A stretch of DNA of 46,876 nt from Paraglomus occultum. Taxonomy: Eukaryota; Glomeromycota; Glomeromycetes; Paraglomerales; Paraglomeraceae. The position numbers and the translations under genes were made by a program. Within the stretch, counting starts at the first letter, position 1. Every line of letters begins with the position of its first letter. This document shows positions 12,601-23,280 of this stretch, piece after piece. Below the pieces are notes generated by a model, which saw nothing but the letters and a program-made list of their open reading frames with translations, had not been told where the DNA came from and did not search any database. Location of the stretch: positions 1 through 46,876 of the forward strand of contig CAJVPJ010000087.1 of assembly GCA_910592205.1 (NCBI GenBank), given 5' to 3'.

Positions 12601-14016
12601 TAGAGGACATTGTTTCGCAATTACAAAAGCTAGATATTGTCAAAGATCCTGCCGCCATCATCAATAACGTCACATCATCACTGCAAGGTCTTAATCTACC
12701 AAAGTCTCAGCTTGACACTTTCGCCGTTGGTGACGTACTAAAGCCGATTATTCAGCCAATTATTGACGGAAGTAAACTTAGTGTGTCTAGCTCACAAATC
12801 TCTCACATTAAAACAAAGTCGTTCGTCACGCATCTTGTAGGTGAAATTAGCAATGCCGGATCAGTTCCTGCTACTATAAGTTTCCCAACCGGAGTTACGG
12901 TATCGTTTGAAAAGAAAAAGCTTGGTAAACTGCTTCTTCCAGCAGTTAATGTTTCTGATGGTGTGGCCAAATTTGATAATGACGTAGACTTCAAGATTGC
13001 CGATGTCGAGGAATTTACGAAATTTTCTGGAGCCATGTTGGCAAATAAGGACTTCACGTGGAAGCTATTTGCCAAGGATGTTGTCGTCAATATCCCGTTA
13101 ATTGAGATCAAGGGACTTACGCTGGACAAGGAAATCACCGTTAAAGGTACGTAATCTATCAATATTACCTGTTGTAATGCGTTGAAACTAAACAAGTTAT
13201 TAATTTGCATTATTGATTACAGGTTTCGATGGTCTTAAAGACTCCAAGGTCAAGGACCTTAAGGTGACGGGTCCATCTAAGCAAGGTGCTGGAGTCGCAT
13301 TAACTATTGTAGACACATTCAAAAATCATGCCGAGGTCGGTATCGAACTTGGTGATGTTACTTTCGACTTGGTATCCAACAAGCTTGTTTTTGGAGATGC
13401 AAGTGCATCGGATGTCAAGTTTAAGCCAAAAAAGCCTTCCGACATATCAGTCGCCGCCGAAATTCTACAAACTGCAGAAAACGAGAAATTTATCGGGCCA
13501 CTAATCTCAGCTTTTCTTGCCGGACAGCCGATTGCAATGACTGCTAAAGGAAAGTCAGCCAGCCCACCTGGCACTGATCAACCCGTGCCGTGGTTGGAAG
13601 AACCGTTCAAAAATCTTGCATTGGACGTAAAATTAAATGCTCCACCCGCCAAACTGGTTCAACATGTTGATATAACGTTAACTAGTCAGACAACTGCGGA
13701 TGTGACGTTTACTGTGTTTAATAATGTTGATACGGATGTTGCTATAGCTGCTATCAACTCCACATCGTCATTCCAGGGGAAACCGTTGACAACCCTGATC
13801 CATGAATTTGACCCACCTGTTGTTCTAGCCGCTCAAAAGAATACTACATTCCCACCAGTTTCCTTTACGCTTCCTACCGAAGGACCGAAATTACCTATAG
13901 GCCAAGAATTCCTAACAGATGTTCAAAGTCTAAACCAGATAGTTATTGGTAAGCTTGTAACCGGCGTTGGTTATGCGCAGAAAGATATTCCAACACTCAT
14001 CCACCCCCCAAAATGA
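9623..14016 (+). CDS. Tag1-like membrane-anchored protein with repeated DUF3712/LEA-like modules, four exons
   Basis: Exons are 9623-10340, 10455-11564, 11656-13146 and 13223-14016. All three introns are phase 1 (77-114 nt), giving 1370 residues. A polar S/D-rich N-terminus (1-70) is followed by a basic patch (KWYKRK) and one membrane span (about 82-104), a type II topology. The large remainder is repeats. Exons 1, 2 and 3 each end a module with a motif like (L/I)xLxK(D/E)I(V/T)..G, and two later modules share ISFPxGVTVxF, LGKLLLP, FTWxL and VPWLExPFKxLALD. I recognise DUF3712, the domain of yeast vacuolar Tag1 (termination of autophagy) and of many fungal membrane proteins; the fold resembles LEA/WHy domains. 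The body should face a lumen or the outside. Dibasic KKRSLAQRDL (about 417) and KKRDLVKRDL (about 914) mark module boundaries. The substrate or partner is unknown. The ATG is the first one before the span. Confidence 0.8.
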
Positions 14017-14522
14017 AAGCCGACCGGATGTATGTAACATGTTAATAATTAAACAGCAAGCATATAGGGCTTTTGTTTTGTCTGGTGCAAAAAGATATTA
14101 CGAATAATTTAATTTTGATGTAAAATTTTTATTACATATTACGATAAACTAATATAATAAATAATCGTGATGTTAATTTAAATACGATAAACGAGAATTG
14201 GAGAATTTCAATGACTGATACGTAAATCGCCAACGTGTAGTAAAACTATAATAATAACGGCCCATTCAATTAATTTAATCGGTTGACATCATCTTATTAC
14301 ACGTAAATTTTACGTGACGAATTCAAAAAACTTGACCGTAGAATATTTTGCAATGTGTTTATTAGAGCTGACGTATACAATGCAATATAGTGGTGAATTC
14401 TGGTTGGCTCAGCACACAAATGGCAAGGAATAGAGATCCCATCCACGTGAGTGCGAGACAAAATATTTGTTTTCATTATACCTCATTTCTATATTTCTCG
14501 TTTTCTCTTCCTACACACATTC
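14017..14522. other. Spacer between the DUF3712 and BTB genes
   Basis: The first half is AT-rich, with AATAAA-like signals near 14155 suited to 3' processing of the upstream gene. The second half is the BTB promoter and leader. It contains a 17-base palindrome at 14300-14316. An in-frame ATG at 14451 would add 24 hydrophobic residues to the BTB protein, but this is less likely than the start at 14523. Confidence 0.5.
14300..14316. promoter_or_regulatory. Palindrome upstream of the BTB gene
   Basis: CACGTAAA and TTTACGTG are perfect 8-base arms around one central T. The site is about 205 bases upstream of the BTB start and about 285 downstream of the DUF3712 stop. Such a dyad could bind a dimeric bZIP or bHLH factor, but this is inferred from symmetry only. 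Confidence 0.25.
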
Positions 14523-15914
14523 ATGTCCTTTAAAGACTTTTTTACGTCTCTAACGACCCTCTTCGACTCCCGATCCCTTTGCGATGTAACAGTGATTGCA
14601 GGAAATAACCACAATGCAACGGAATTTCGAGCACATTCGTGTATACTGTGGGCGAGATCTGAATACTTCCGGAAACAACTAACTGAAATGAGACGTACCT
14701 TTCAGATAGAATCAGTAAAGATCAGAGTCGAGTCTATCGAATCTCAGGTGTTTGCAATTATACTTAGGTGAGAGGGAGAGGAAAGCTGGGTTTTTTCGCA
14801 ACTGAATAATGAAAGGAGGGGGAGGTGTGTGCGTGAGCGGATAGCTGTTGCGCGATGCAATGTCTGTGAATAGAAATGATAACTGAATTAACTCACTCAT
14901 AGAGGACATTTATCAGTAATAGTTAATTTGCAAAGTGCAACTATCATATCAATATCAAATCTACGATGATGCTGTTTTTTTAATATGTCGCCCCTCGTTT
15001 ATCTTTATACTTTTTCTTTGTCTTCTTTCTCCCGGCTTTCTATACACAACATGTATAACATGCCCACCCCATCCTAAACCTCTTGCTCTATTATCTTCCC
15101 CAGATTCATGTACACAAATCGTCTCCCACTCCCTCCTCCTCCTCCCCATGATTATATTGATCTTCTTATCGCATCTGATATTCTTCAAATGGAAGCACTT
15201 GCCTCACACATCCAAGATCGAATGTTAATTTCTTCGAAAAAATGGATAAAGGAGAATTTTGACCGAGTCTTGAAGGAAACTGAAGGAAGAGAAAGCTGTA
15301 AAAAATTGAGAACTTATGCTTTGGAAAGAAGTGAGAGGAAAGAAAGAGAAGCAAGAGAGAGGATGTGGAGAGAAAGCGTGTTGAACGGGAGTTTTATGAA
15401 TGATGATGTGAAGGACGATGATGTGAAGGACGATGATTTGAAGGACGATGACGTGAACGGGGATGGTATGAATAATGGTGTAAAAGAGGATGGTGTAAAT
15501 GAGGATGAGGGGGATGAGAGTGATGAGAGGGATGAGGATAAGGTGAATGCGGGGGTTAAAGCGAATGTGAATGAGATGAATGAGGATGAAATAAATGAGG
15601 ATAAAATGAACGAGGTTGAAATAAATGAGGATGTGGTAGAGCAAACTTGTAAGAGTAAGGGGAAAGAGGGAGACATGAGTGGAGTCGACGAAAAAAATAA
15701 CATTACTGCAACACTACAAAGTGAACTTCCAGATGAGAAAGAAACGAACACTGTCAAGTCAGTAACTCAGAGCAAGAAAAGAGATTCGAATGATGGTCTT
15801 TCAGTTGAATTTCAAACGCCCAGAAAAAAACGAAACAAAACAACGAAGACTGTCTTTGAAGATGATATCCAAACAAGAACAAGTTTCATAGTCAAATTGC
15901 GACTACGAAAATAA
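14523..15914 (+). CDS. BTB/POZ-domain protein with acidic repeat tail, two exons
   Basis: Exon 1 is 14523-14767 and exon 2 is 15104-15914, split by a 336-nt intron (AG/GTGAGA...TTCCCCAG). The product is 351 residues. The BTB fold is clear: CDVTVIAGN for strand B1, FRAHSCILWARSEYFRKQL for the dimer-forming A1/A2 region, then FAIILRFMYTNR across the exon junction, and DYIDLLIASDILQMEALASHIQDRML. That junction falls exactly in the conserved IILRYxYTG motif, which supports the splice. After residue 125 the protein becomes charged. Residues about 180-270 are a D/E/K/N-rich tandem array (DDVKDDDVKDDDLKDDDV), followed by basic, NLS-like stretches (KKRD, PRKKRNKTTK). No Kelch, BACK or TLDc partner domain is visible. 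BTB proteins commonly act as CUL3 adaptors or scaffolds; here the NLS suggests a nuclear role (inference). Confidence 0.75.
15396..15650 (+). repeat. Purine-rich coding repeat in the BTB gene
   Basis: Degenerate tandem units of about 9-18 bases (GATGATGTGAAGGAC and relatives) encode the D/E/N/K array. The pattern fits expansion by slippage inside the reading frame; unit lengths are multiples of three, so the frame is kept. Confidence 0.6.
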
Positions 15915-17400
15915 CTTGTGGTATAAATTCATACTGTAACATCTTTTGATTGTTTTTTTTCTTCTTTTGATTCTAATAACTAATATGATGGTTCTAGATA
16001 TTTTTGGATTCAAGTGGAAAGAGAAGGACTTTTAAAAAAGAAGTTTTGGGTCAATCAGAGAAGAATTGACACACGATAAATGAGATAGATTAATTTACCT
16101 TTTTGGACAAAAAAAAAAAGCAATTTCTAAGAGTCATATAGTATAATTCACCAATTCCATCCACAATACACTACTTCAAATTAATTCCCCAATGAAACAA
16201 AATGTCAAACAAGCTAACGGATGGGAATGTCTCTTCTTCATTGCTCGCTGCTGTTTTCCCTCTGCACGTTATCAGATCGAAGCCAATGGCTTAAATCCAC
16301 TTGAGCTTGCAACAACGATTAGCAGCGCAGCAAACTTGATCGCGACGGCTCATGCAGTAATTGATATTTGTCGTTCTGCACTTTAAGTACGGTTTGTTTC
16401 AGCCCATCAATTGAGCTTCAACTTCTAGTTATCTTTTGGAAAATTCGTTCGATCACGGTTTCAAGATGAATTGTACATACTCTGCTCTTCTTTTTTTTTG
16501 GTTCGCAAAACGACTAGTTTACTCGTAAATATTAGGTATTGGAGAGCGATTCCCGATTCATCGTTAATGCGTTAGGACAAAATCGCAAAATTTATTTCAT
16601 ACGATTATGATCGAAAGGCAAGAAATCAAGCCATTGTTAATATTTCAATTGGCTTCAATACAATATGATCAATGGCTTTAAAGCATTTTCGTTAAGTAAC
16701 TATTTGTTTCTATAACGAATCTGAAATTACTAATTCACTCTTCCAATTAACTTATTATGATGACTATCCGCTAGATCGGAGTTGGCTATAACGGTTCTAT
16801 AATAATACACGTGCAAGCGTTGTAATATGAAGGAGGTTACGATCTGGACTTGAAGTTCATAAATTAACACTGTCATATTTCATCTATCAAAGAAGCCCAA
16901 ACCATCTGTGTGTATAGTTGCATAAGGTAAAAAGCCATGAGTTTAGACCCTGTCCTTAAAATACGTAAGGATGATGCATGAATAGTGTCATATCGATGCT
17001 TATGGATGACATATTCCTCAGTGATTTCCAATCGATGGCGCAGCACAAGATTCCGGTGTAACGAAAGTAATTTCAAATAACGTTACTCAAACATGAGCTA
17101 GTCAGGGATTTGGTCGCACCTTAATAAGTAATAGTAATGAACGCCGATCAAGATTATTCTAGATTTTCTTTCGATTTGTGTTGGACAGAATAATAAATCA
17201 CTCATGCTCCTGAACTCTCTAAACAACTATCGTTATCAGCTCCATTATCTGAATTAAATATGTATTTTATGTTTTTTAATATACTTAACAGCTCACTTCG
17301 CTTTTTGACCGCACGATCGCTCTCCCACGTGTAACGTCACGACAAATATAAATAAATGCAGTCAGGACTTATACCAAATATGGATAGTGTCGATCACTCC
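15915..17400. other. Intergenic region with a dispersed-repeat fragment
   Basis: No gene is supported. The 64-codon frame at 16192-16386 has no recognisable features. A segment at about 16947-16985 resembles one at about 21968-22003. The part nearest 17400 contains a TATAAATAAA-like box near 17348, of unclear use. Confidence 0.45.
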
Positions 17401-18662
17401 TTATAATATAAAAAAATGATTCAGAATATTCTGTACACTTCTAAAAGTTTTCCATGCCAAACAGCTGCTTTTTATTGGATAATTTGTTATATACAAAAAA
17501 GCCATTTTTATTGGACAAAATTTTTTATTCTGGTTTCTCAAATTCATTTCTATTTCTGAATTGAATAAAAATCTTACCTCTTCTAGTATCTTTAATAACT
17601 CTCCACGTCTTTTAGACTTAATCCTACCATACCTTTTCTGAACGCTCTCACTCATCTGTTCAAGGAGAGTTTCTACCTTCAAAACAATTTCTGCTTTGGA
17701 CAGATTTGCTTCATTTTCTTGTGCAATTGCTTCTTGTTTGGTAATTGGTATTGGCCTAAATAAAGAAGCTGGTTTATTATTATGGAAAACTTTAATAATA
17801 TATTCCTGTCGAGCTTTTTTTGCTAGATCCGTAAAATAACTTGATTACGTCTACTTAGCCATATTTGCGGCATATATTGTAATAAGTTCTCTAAAGCAAA
17901 CCGACTGTTATCGCTAATCAAGGATTCAATGTCTTCGTATAAAGACTTCCGTTCAAGTCGCGCGATATCAATAACAGCCTTCACACGCTTGTTCTGATCG
18001 CAATACCGCGAATTCCATTGTTCGATAAGGATTCCTGTTTGCTTCAAGTTGTTCTTGGTACAGTCTCTTTGTATTGGTTAATTCTTCACAATATCCATTA
18101 AGACGTTTTTTCAGTTTTGATATCTCCCGATTTTGTTCTCCTACTACTTGCTTTAATTGACTAATAGTGTTAGTAAGATCTGATACAGACTGAGTTTCTT
18201 GATTCGCTATTAGGCTTCCGTCTTCAATACTTTCAAACGTTCCTAGTAAATGTAACTCATTCTTGAGAAGGGTCTCTTCATCGTTGCTTAAATCAAAAGT
18301 AGACTGAGAAAGGTTAGTATCGTCTGGGTTAGTATTAATTCGACGTCGTTTGTTACAATCAATAAGAGGATCATCTATAAGCTGTTGATAAAAGTAATTA
18401 GTAGATATAATTTGGTTATAATGTTTTTCACAAATAGAATAGGAGTTCAAAAAAGGTTCGAAGTCTATGAGTTCAGGTATAAATTTACGATAAGTGCAAG
18501 ACGTTTAGTTGCTTGACCTCCACTAGCATATCGCCATACTTGCGATTCCTTCATCTCACAGGGCTTTAGTCCGAATTTACTGTATTTCTCAACTAATTCA
18601 ACAAATAGACAAGGCAAATCCCTGGCTTTTTGCGTTGCTTGTGGCTGCTGTGACTGCGACAT
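17401..18662 (-). pseudogene. Decayed gene of unknown family, at least three frame changes
   Basis: A coding-like reading runs right to left through four frame segments: from ATG at 18662 (MSQSQQPQATQKARDLPCLF) to about 18485; then RKFIPELIDFEPFLNS onward to about 18030; then CDQNKRVKAVIDIARLERKS to about 17830; then DLAKKARQEYIIKVFHNN to 17401. Each switch leaves the protein reading smoothly in character, and I found no GT-AG intron at the first junction that keeps phase, so indels are the simplest explanation. The N-terminal part has spaced cysteines and a histidine (LPCLF, KPCEM, ICEKHYNQI) that could be a zinc-binding module. Next come a basic KRRR, a coiled coil around TISQLKQVVGEQNREISKLKKRL, and a helical C-terminal half. 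I do not recognise the family; it has the look of a lineage-specific, possibly transposon-linked, dispersed family (inference). TATA-like sequence near 18690 lies upstream. Confidence 0.5.
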
Positions 18663-19084
18663 TTCTTGCAGTCGGTATGTAGGTATAAAATATATAAGTC
18701 TATATATGGTTTGGGTTGACCGACGAAAGCAATTTCCTATAAATTTACCGTAATTTTTAGGTCTTATACAACTTTTCGGAGAGACGTGATTATGAACGAG
18801 GAGGTTTTCTACTGTCTATCGGTGTGTTTATCAACCCGTGGTCAATATCGTAAAAATTTGTCAAATTTCAGTTGAAGTGCACGAATAAGAGCCAATTAAA
18901 TTCAAGAAGATTATTCTCGAATCGAAATCCATTTTTGGTATAAGCTCTGGCTGTATTGTATCCGCGTTCTGCATGCAGATCTTTTGTAATAGTTTCAAAA
19001 CTTATTAAACTTTGAACATAAAATTAGAAATTCTGACCTTTATTCAAAACTTACCTAATAAACCCTGAATTTAAAACACTCACG
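18663..19084. other. Divergent spacer between the decayed gene and the Crinkler-like gene
   Basis: The two flanking genes point away from each other. The left part, with TATAAAATATATAAG at about 18685-18702, suits the minus-strand gene. The right part is the Crinkler leader and contains the left copy of an 85-95-base direct repeat. Confidence 0.45.
18985..19078 (+). repeat. Left copy of direct repeat flanking the Crinkler-like gene
   Basis: The segment around CATAAAATTAGAAATTCTGA is matched at 22181-22277 in the same orientation, with shared stretches including TAAACTTTG, ATAAAATTAGAAAT, CTGACCTTT and CAAAACTTA. The left copy ends just before the start codon at 19085. Confidence 0.6.
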
Positions 19085-21380
19085 ATGGATACCGACGCAC
19101 GTCTTGCCAAGCTAAAAGAAAGATATGAGCGAGAACTTATAACTGAGGATGTTTACAAGCAAAGGCAAACCAAAATCCTCGATAATAGAGGTAATAACAA
19201 CGACTTTGTGACTCGAGCGTTGGGACATAGAGTACGCAGTTTTATGGGAAAAGGTTACTGTAACATACTAGTTTCATACATAGGAAGCACAGCTTTCTCA
19301 TATCACGAATTTAAGTAGAGTACTTGTATTACAAATCTTTTGGAGAATGTTACTGTTGCTGGGGGTTTTAAACTGATCCTAATTCCATTGTATTCCACGC
19401 ATCATCCCGCGTGTTTGCTACGATTCCACCCGCGCCATTTATCCGCGCTCACATCTATCATTTGTTTCTCCCTCAACAATTGCAGAACCAGTATCTCCAA
19501 TAAAAAGACGTCGTATAGAAGAGGGCTGGCAATCATATATGGCTTCTGATGGTCAATCAGTTGACTTGCCATCCAATATAATCGACCTACTCAATGACAA
19601 CCAATACGTACCTGAATCGCGCGCCGATTTCTTAGAGGTCTTACAAGACGTTCAAGCTGGCCAATCCATTACACTTCCAAATCTCGGCCAACAACCCAAA
19701 CACTTTGGAAAGGGCTACCAAGGAAGGGCATTTTTCGTTACTCAGCAAATGGTTGATATGTGGCAAACACTTTCAACAGATCAACAACAACCCTGTTCAA
19801 TCAAGTGCGTTCTCTCAGGGCCAATGGGTGTGGGCAAGTCATACCTTGCACTATTCCTTGCTGCCAAGGCATATTCCGAAAATTGGCCAGTGCTCTATAT
19901 TGCTGATGCAGGCAAACTTGACCAACCTACAGAAGAGAACTCATCAATAGAGATTTGCCATCGCTTTTTGTCACTCAACAAGGACATTCTGACTGCCGCT
20001 GAACTCAAGAAATTGGTAGAACATGAAGACAGATCAAAGCCTCTCGTGGTGTCTTGCGCTGCCACCATCTTTGGTGATATACTCCAGCGAACAAACCGCA
20101 AAACTCTCCTAGTTGTTGATGAGCATGGTGCACTGTTTGATAATGATCCTCCTGCACCTGTTCAGCTTCCCATCTTGAAACCTTTAATGACCCTTACCTA
20201 TTGGGGAGAGCACATTGCAGGAGCACGTGTAGTCTTGACTGGTATCACACATGCCAAATTTGAGAGAAAGTACTTGAAAAGTGGCATGCAAGATTGGATT
20301 GTGTTTGTTGGTCCACTATCAGAGGATGTCTTCAGTAAGCTTCTGGAACTGCATCCTTTACTAGGAAAACTGACTATTGCACCAAAGGTGAAACAGATCA
20401 CCAACTGCATTCCACGCGAGCTCATGCATCTCCATAAACGCATAACAAAATCAAATGGCACCTATATTCGCGAAAACAAGATCAATGATTCACTCACATA
20501 CTTTCGTGAAGCTCGAAGAAATGAATTTCTGAAGCAAGCAAGAAACTATGTCCAGACACTTGACCATGGTTTCTTTGTAGATTACCGCAAAGCCCTTTCA
20601 AACATGTTCCTAAGACAGGCAGACATTGAAAGTACTGTAGACTTTGACTGGCAGTTCCTCGACACTGGGCTGGTATACCGGTTCAAAGATAAGTACAATT
20701 ATGTGATGTTTAAGCCTCTATGCCCGGCTGCATTGGATGCTCTTCTGGAAGTGTACAAGACATTCCCATTGCCCAGTGACATTAGTGTAGCCTCCATCAA
20801 AAGCGGCCAGCTTACAAGTGATGAGTTTGAGGAAACACTATTCCGACAACTGTTGAAATATGGTGCCAAAGGTATAGCATTCAAGGCAACGGACCTGAAT
20901 GGAACTAAGATAACAGATGTACATATCCAGTTCAAACACTTCTATTTCCTCGAGAAAGGTGAGCTTGCACCTGGATCGCAGCATGCCCAGTCTTTGATTC
21001 ACGGCTTTGTGCACTATCCACGGTTTGATTTTATGCTTGGACGCATGTTTATCCAATTGTCTCTAAGCCGCTTCGATAAGCACAACACAGATTCAGCAAT
21101 GATTGACTTGGCATTCGCACCTTACTATGCAAATGATCCAAGAAACCAAATAGAAATATATCTAGACACAATGTTTGGCCCTGGACACAAAGCTGAATTC
21201 ACTCAAGGTCACTTTATTGTTACTCAGAATGGTCACCCTGTACCAGACTTTCGCATTGTTTATATCCGGGGTAAACCTGGCATACCTCGCCACCATGGAT
21301 TGGTTAAAAGATATTCAGATGTAGCATTTATTAACTATGAGGAGATCAAAACTAAACTCTTTGGAGATTTCTTGAAATAA
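19085..21380 (+). CDS. Crinkler-type protein: SHOCT-like N-terminus, P-loop NTPase and REase-like C-terminus
   Basis: Exons are 19085-19190 and 19486-21380 (295-nt phase-1 intron), 666 residues. Residues 5-33 (LAKLKERYERELITEDVYKQRQ) read like a SHOCT motif. The join then gives PIKRRR, a likely nuclear signal. Walker A is GPMGVGKS at about 147, Walker B is TLLVVDE at about 242, and VVLTGITHA is a sensor-like strand. The C-terminal third (about 483-568) holds a restriction-endonuclease-like arrangement: EETLFRQLL, VHIQFKHFYF, then RFDFMLGRMFIQLSLS. This NTPase + REase pairing is that of Crinkler (CRN/CR) proteins, known from oomycetes and expanded in arbuscular mycorrhizal fungi, where some are delivered into host cells. 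No LFLAK-type header or secretion signal is visible, so delivery cannot be assumed. The frame is intact and long, so the gene is probably functional. Compared with neighbours it is richer in G+C. Confidence 0.8.
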
Positions 21381-22180
21381 AGTAGATGCTTTGGAAGCAA
21401 TTTCCACTTTGTTTACTTAGTAAATCGAATTGGATACAACTTTTTTTTTAACAGATACTCATCATGCAGCAGATAGTAATCTTTATGTCGTTTATATGAG
21501 AGTCTTTATTCAATTATATCGACTAACAACCTCATTGGCAATGTCAAATTTATTGTCACAATTAAAGGTCTTATACAAATGATCAAATACATCTCACTCT
21601 TCCAGTGAGTGAATCTAAAGCCATTGGTTTCGATGTTTCAACAACACTCCCATATTTTCTTTCCTGGACCGTTTTCAAAATGCAATTTAAGATTAACGCT
21701 AGATTATTATTGTTTTTTATAGGAGCAAAATTCCGAATAACGGAAAATCTAAACAAAAGACGATACATGATGAATTCAATATAAACTAAACCTTTAGCCA
21801 GCAACGTGGTTTCAAAACGATTCTTTGGGAACGTGCTTGCTCCAAGCGTATTCGGGTATACTGCAGGCTGTAATGTGTAGCATGACTTTTATTAGAGCAA
21901 TCAATGTCTAAGGATGCTCCATCAATAACGTTGGGTCCCGAGCCATTTCCTCTCAACTTTAACGTTGGCCCCTGCTTTAAAATGCGTAATGATGCATGAT
22001 TAGACGTTTTATTGCAATCAAGATGTTCAAAAATAGTCCCAATTAAAGTAATTTACCACTCGTGATTTATTATTCAAGGAACGTATGCAGGGCGTTCCCT
22101 GCCTTATTAAGGTTTCTTCATCCTGCAGGTCCTATAATAACTCTATTCGGTATAAACTTAAAATATGAATGTATGCATTA

Positions 22181-22277
22181 ATAATAATTTTAAAACTTAA
22201 TTTAATAAACTTTGTCATAAAATTAGAAATCCTGACCTTTTTATCCAAAACTTAGTTAATTACTCTAAATTTCAACC
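22181..22277 (+). repeat. Right copy of direct repeat flanking the Crinkler-like gene
   Basis: Imperfect copy of 18985-19078, about 3.2 kb downstream and in the same orientation. Unlike the left copy it is not followed by an open frame. Confidence 0.6.
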
Positions 22278-23180
22278 TTATTTGACAAGTACAACGCTAT
22301 TTCGGTCTACAATCCTTAACCGTGGGTATTTGTGATTGTAACATTTTCACAGGTCTAAAACTGTATATGGACATTCTATTGTTTAGAACCGAATATGAAC
22401 GATCTAATGCACAATGAGAAGGAAAGTGTGTTAAACGAGTTTGGACATTATACATATAGATGATGTAATCATCATATCAATGTAGAAAAGCGCCCATAAA
22501 TAGAAGATATTGAATATTGTTCTATAATATTAAGTCGCTAAACAGAATTGTGTCTTTGAGACAATGAAAAGGCAGTCATCCATCTGACATATGACTAATA
22601 CGTTCTGCCAAGAATTTAGTTAATATCAGCGAAAGCGTGGAAAATATGCGTTTTTGACATAGAATACTTTGCGTAGGTTCACAACCGTTGTATTTTGGTA
22701 ATTGAAATACGTGTCAAAGGAAGCGATGGACACTCGGTTCTTTCTTCTGATTGTATTGATGACATCAGTTTATCGCCAAAGTGTGTAAACAATCCAATAC
22801 TTGCTAAACGCTAGCGAAATAATTTCATAGTAGAGATCATTACCAATGCAATAAACCTTACGGGCAAGAACTTTTATGAGCCTTCAATCACATGTAATTG
22901 TATTTTACGTGTGGCTATGATTGATTGATATATGAGTAGTTTTCTTTTTCGAATTAGATTAAATTAAAGCAGGGAAACCCAATTGCGTTTCAACTCTTTA
23001 AGGATTTTTTTACGCATACAAAATATTCTCATAACAACCTTCTGCAATTTCACGTGTTTGAATTCTTTTTATATGTCATTCGAACATTCTTTTTATCCAT
23101 GTCTCTTCTTCGTACCACAAATAACAAATAATGTCAAAGAATGACACTAAGGTTTCATACGTCCAAACCGATCATACCAC

Positions 23181-23280
23181 ATACACAAGAACACAAGCAC
23201 AAGCACACAAGCACACAAGCACACAAACACATCACACATAGCATTCACACACACACTCACACACACACCACATTATACAC
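23181..23280 (+). repeat. CA-rich microsatellite
   Basis: ACACAAGCACACAAGCACACAAGC-type units pass into (CA)n runs. The 99-codon frame across it is a product of the repeat and is not a gene. Confidence 0.7.

Noticed and set aside
15225-15757. Long minus-strand frames opposite the BTB tail (139 and 147 codons)
   Set aside because: They mirror the purine-rich repeat of the BTB gene; the S/F- and I/L-rich products are shadows.
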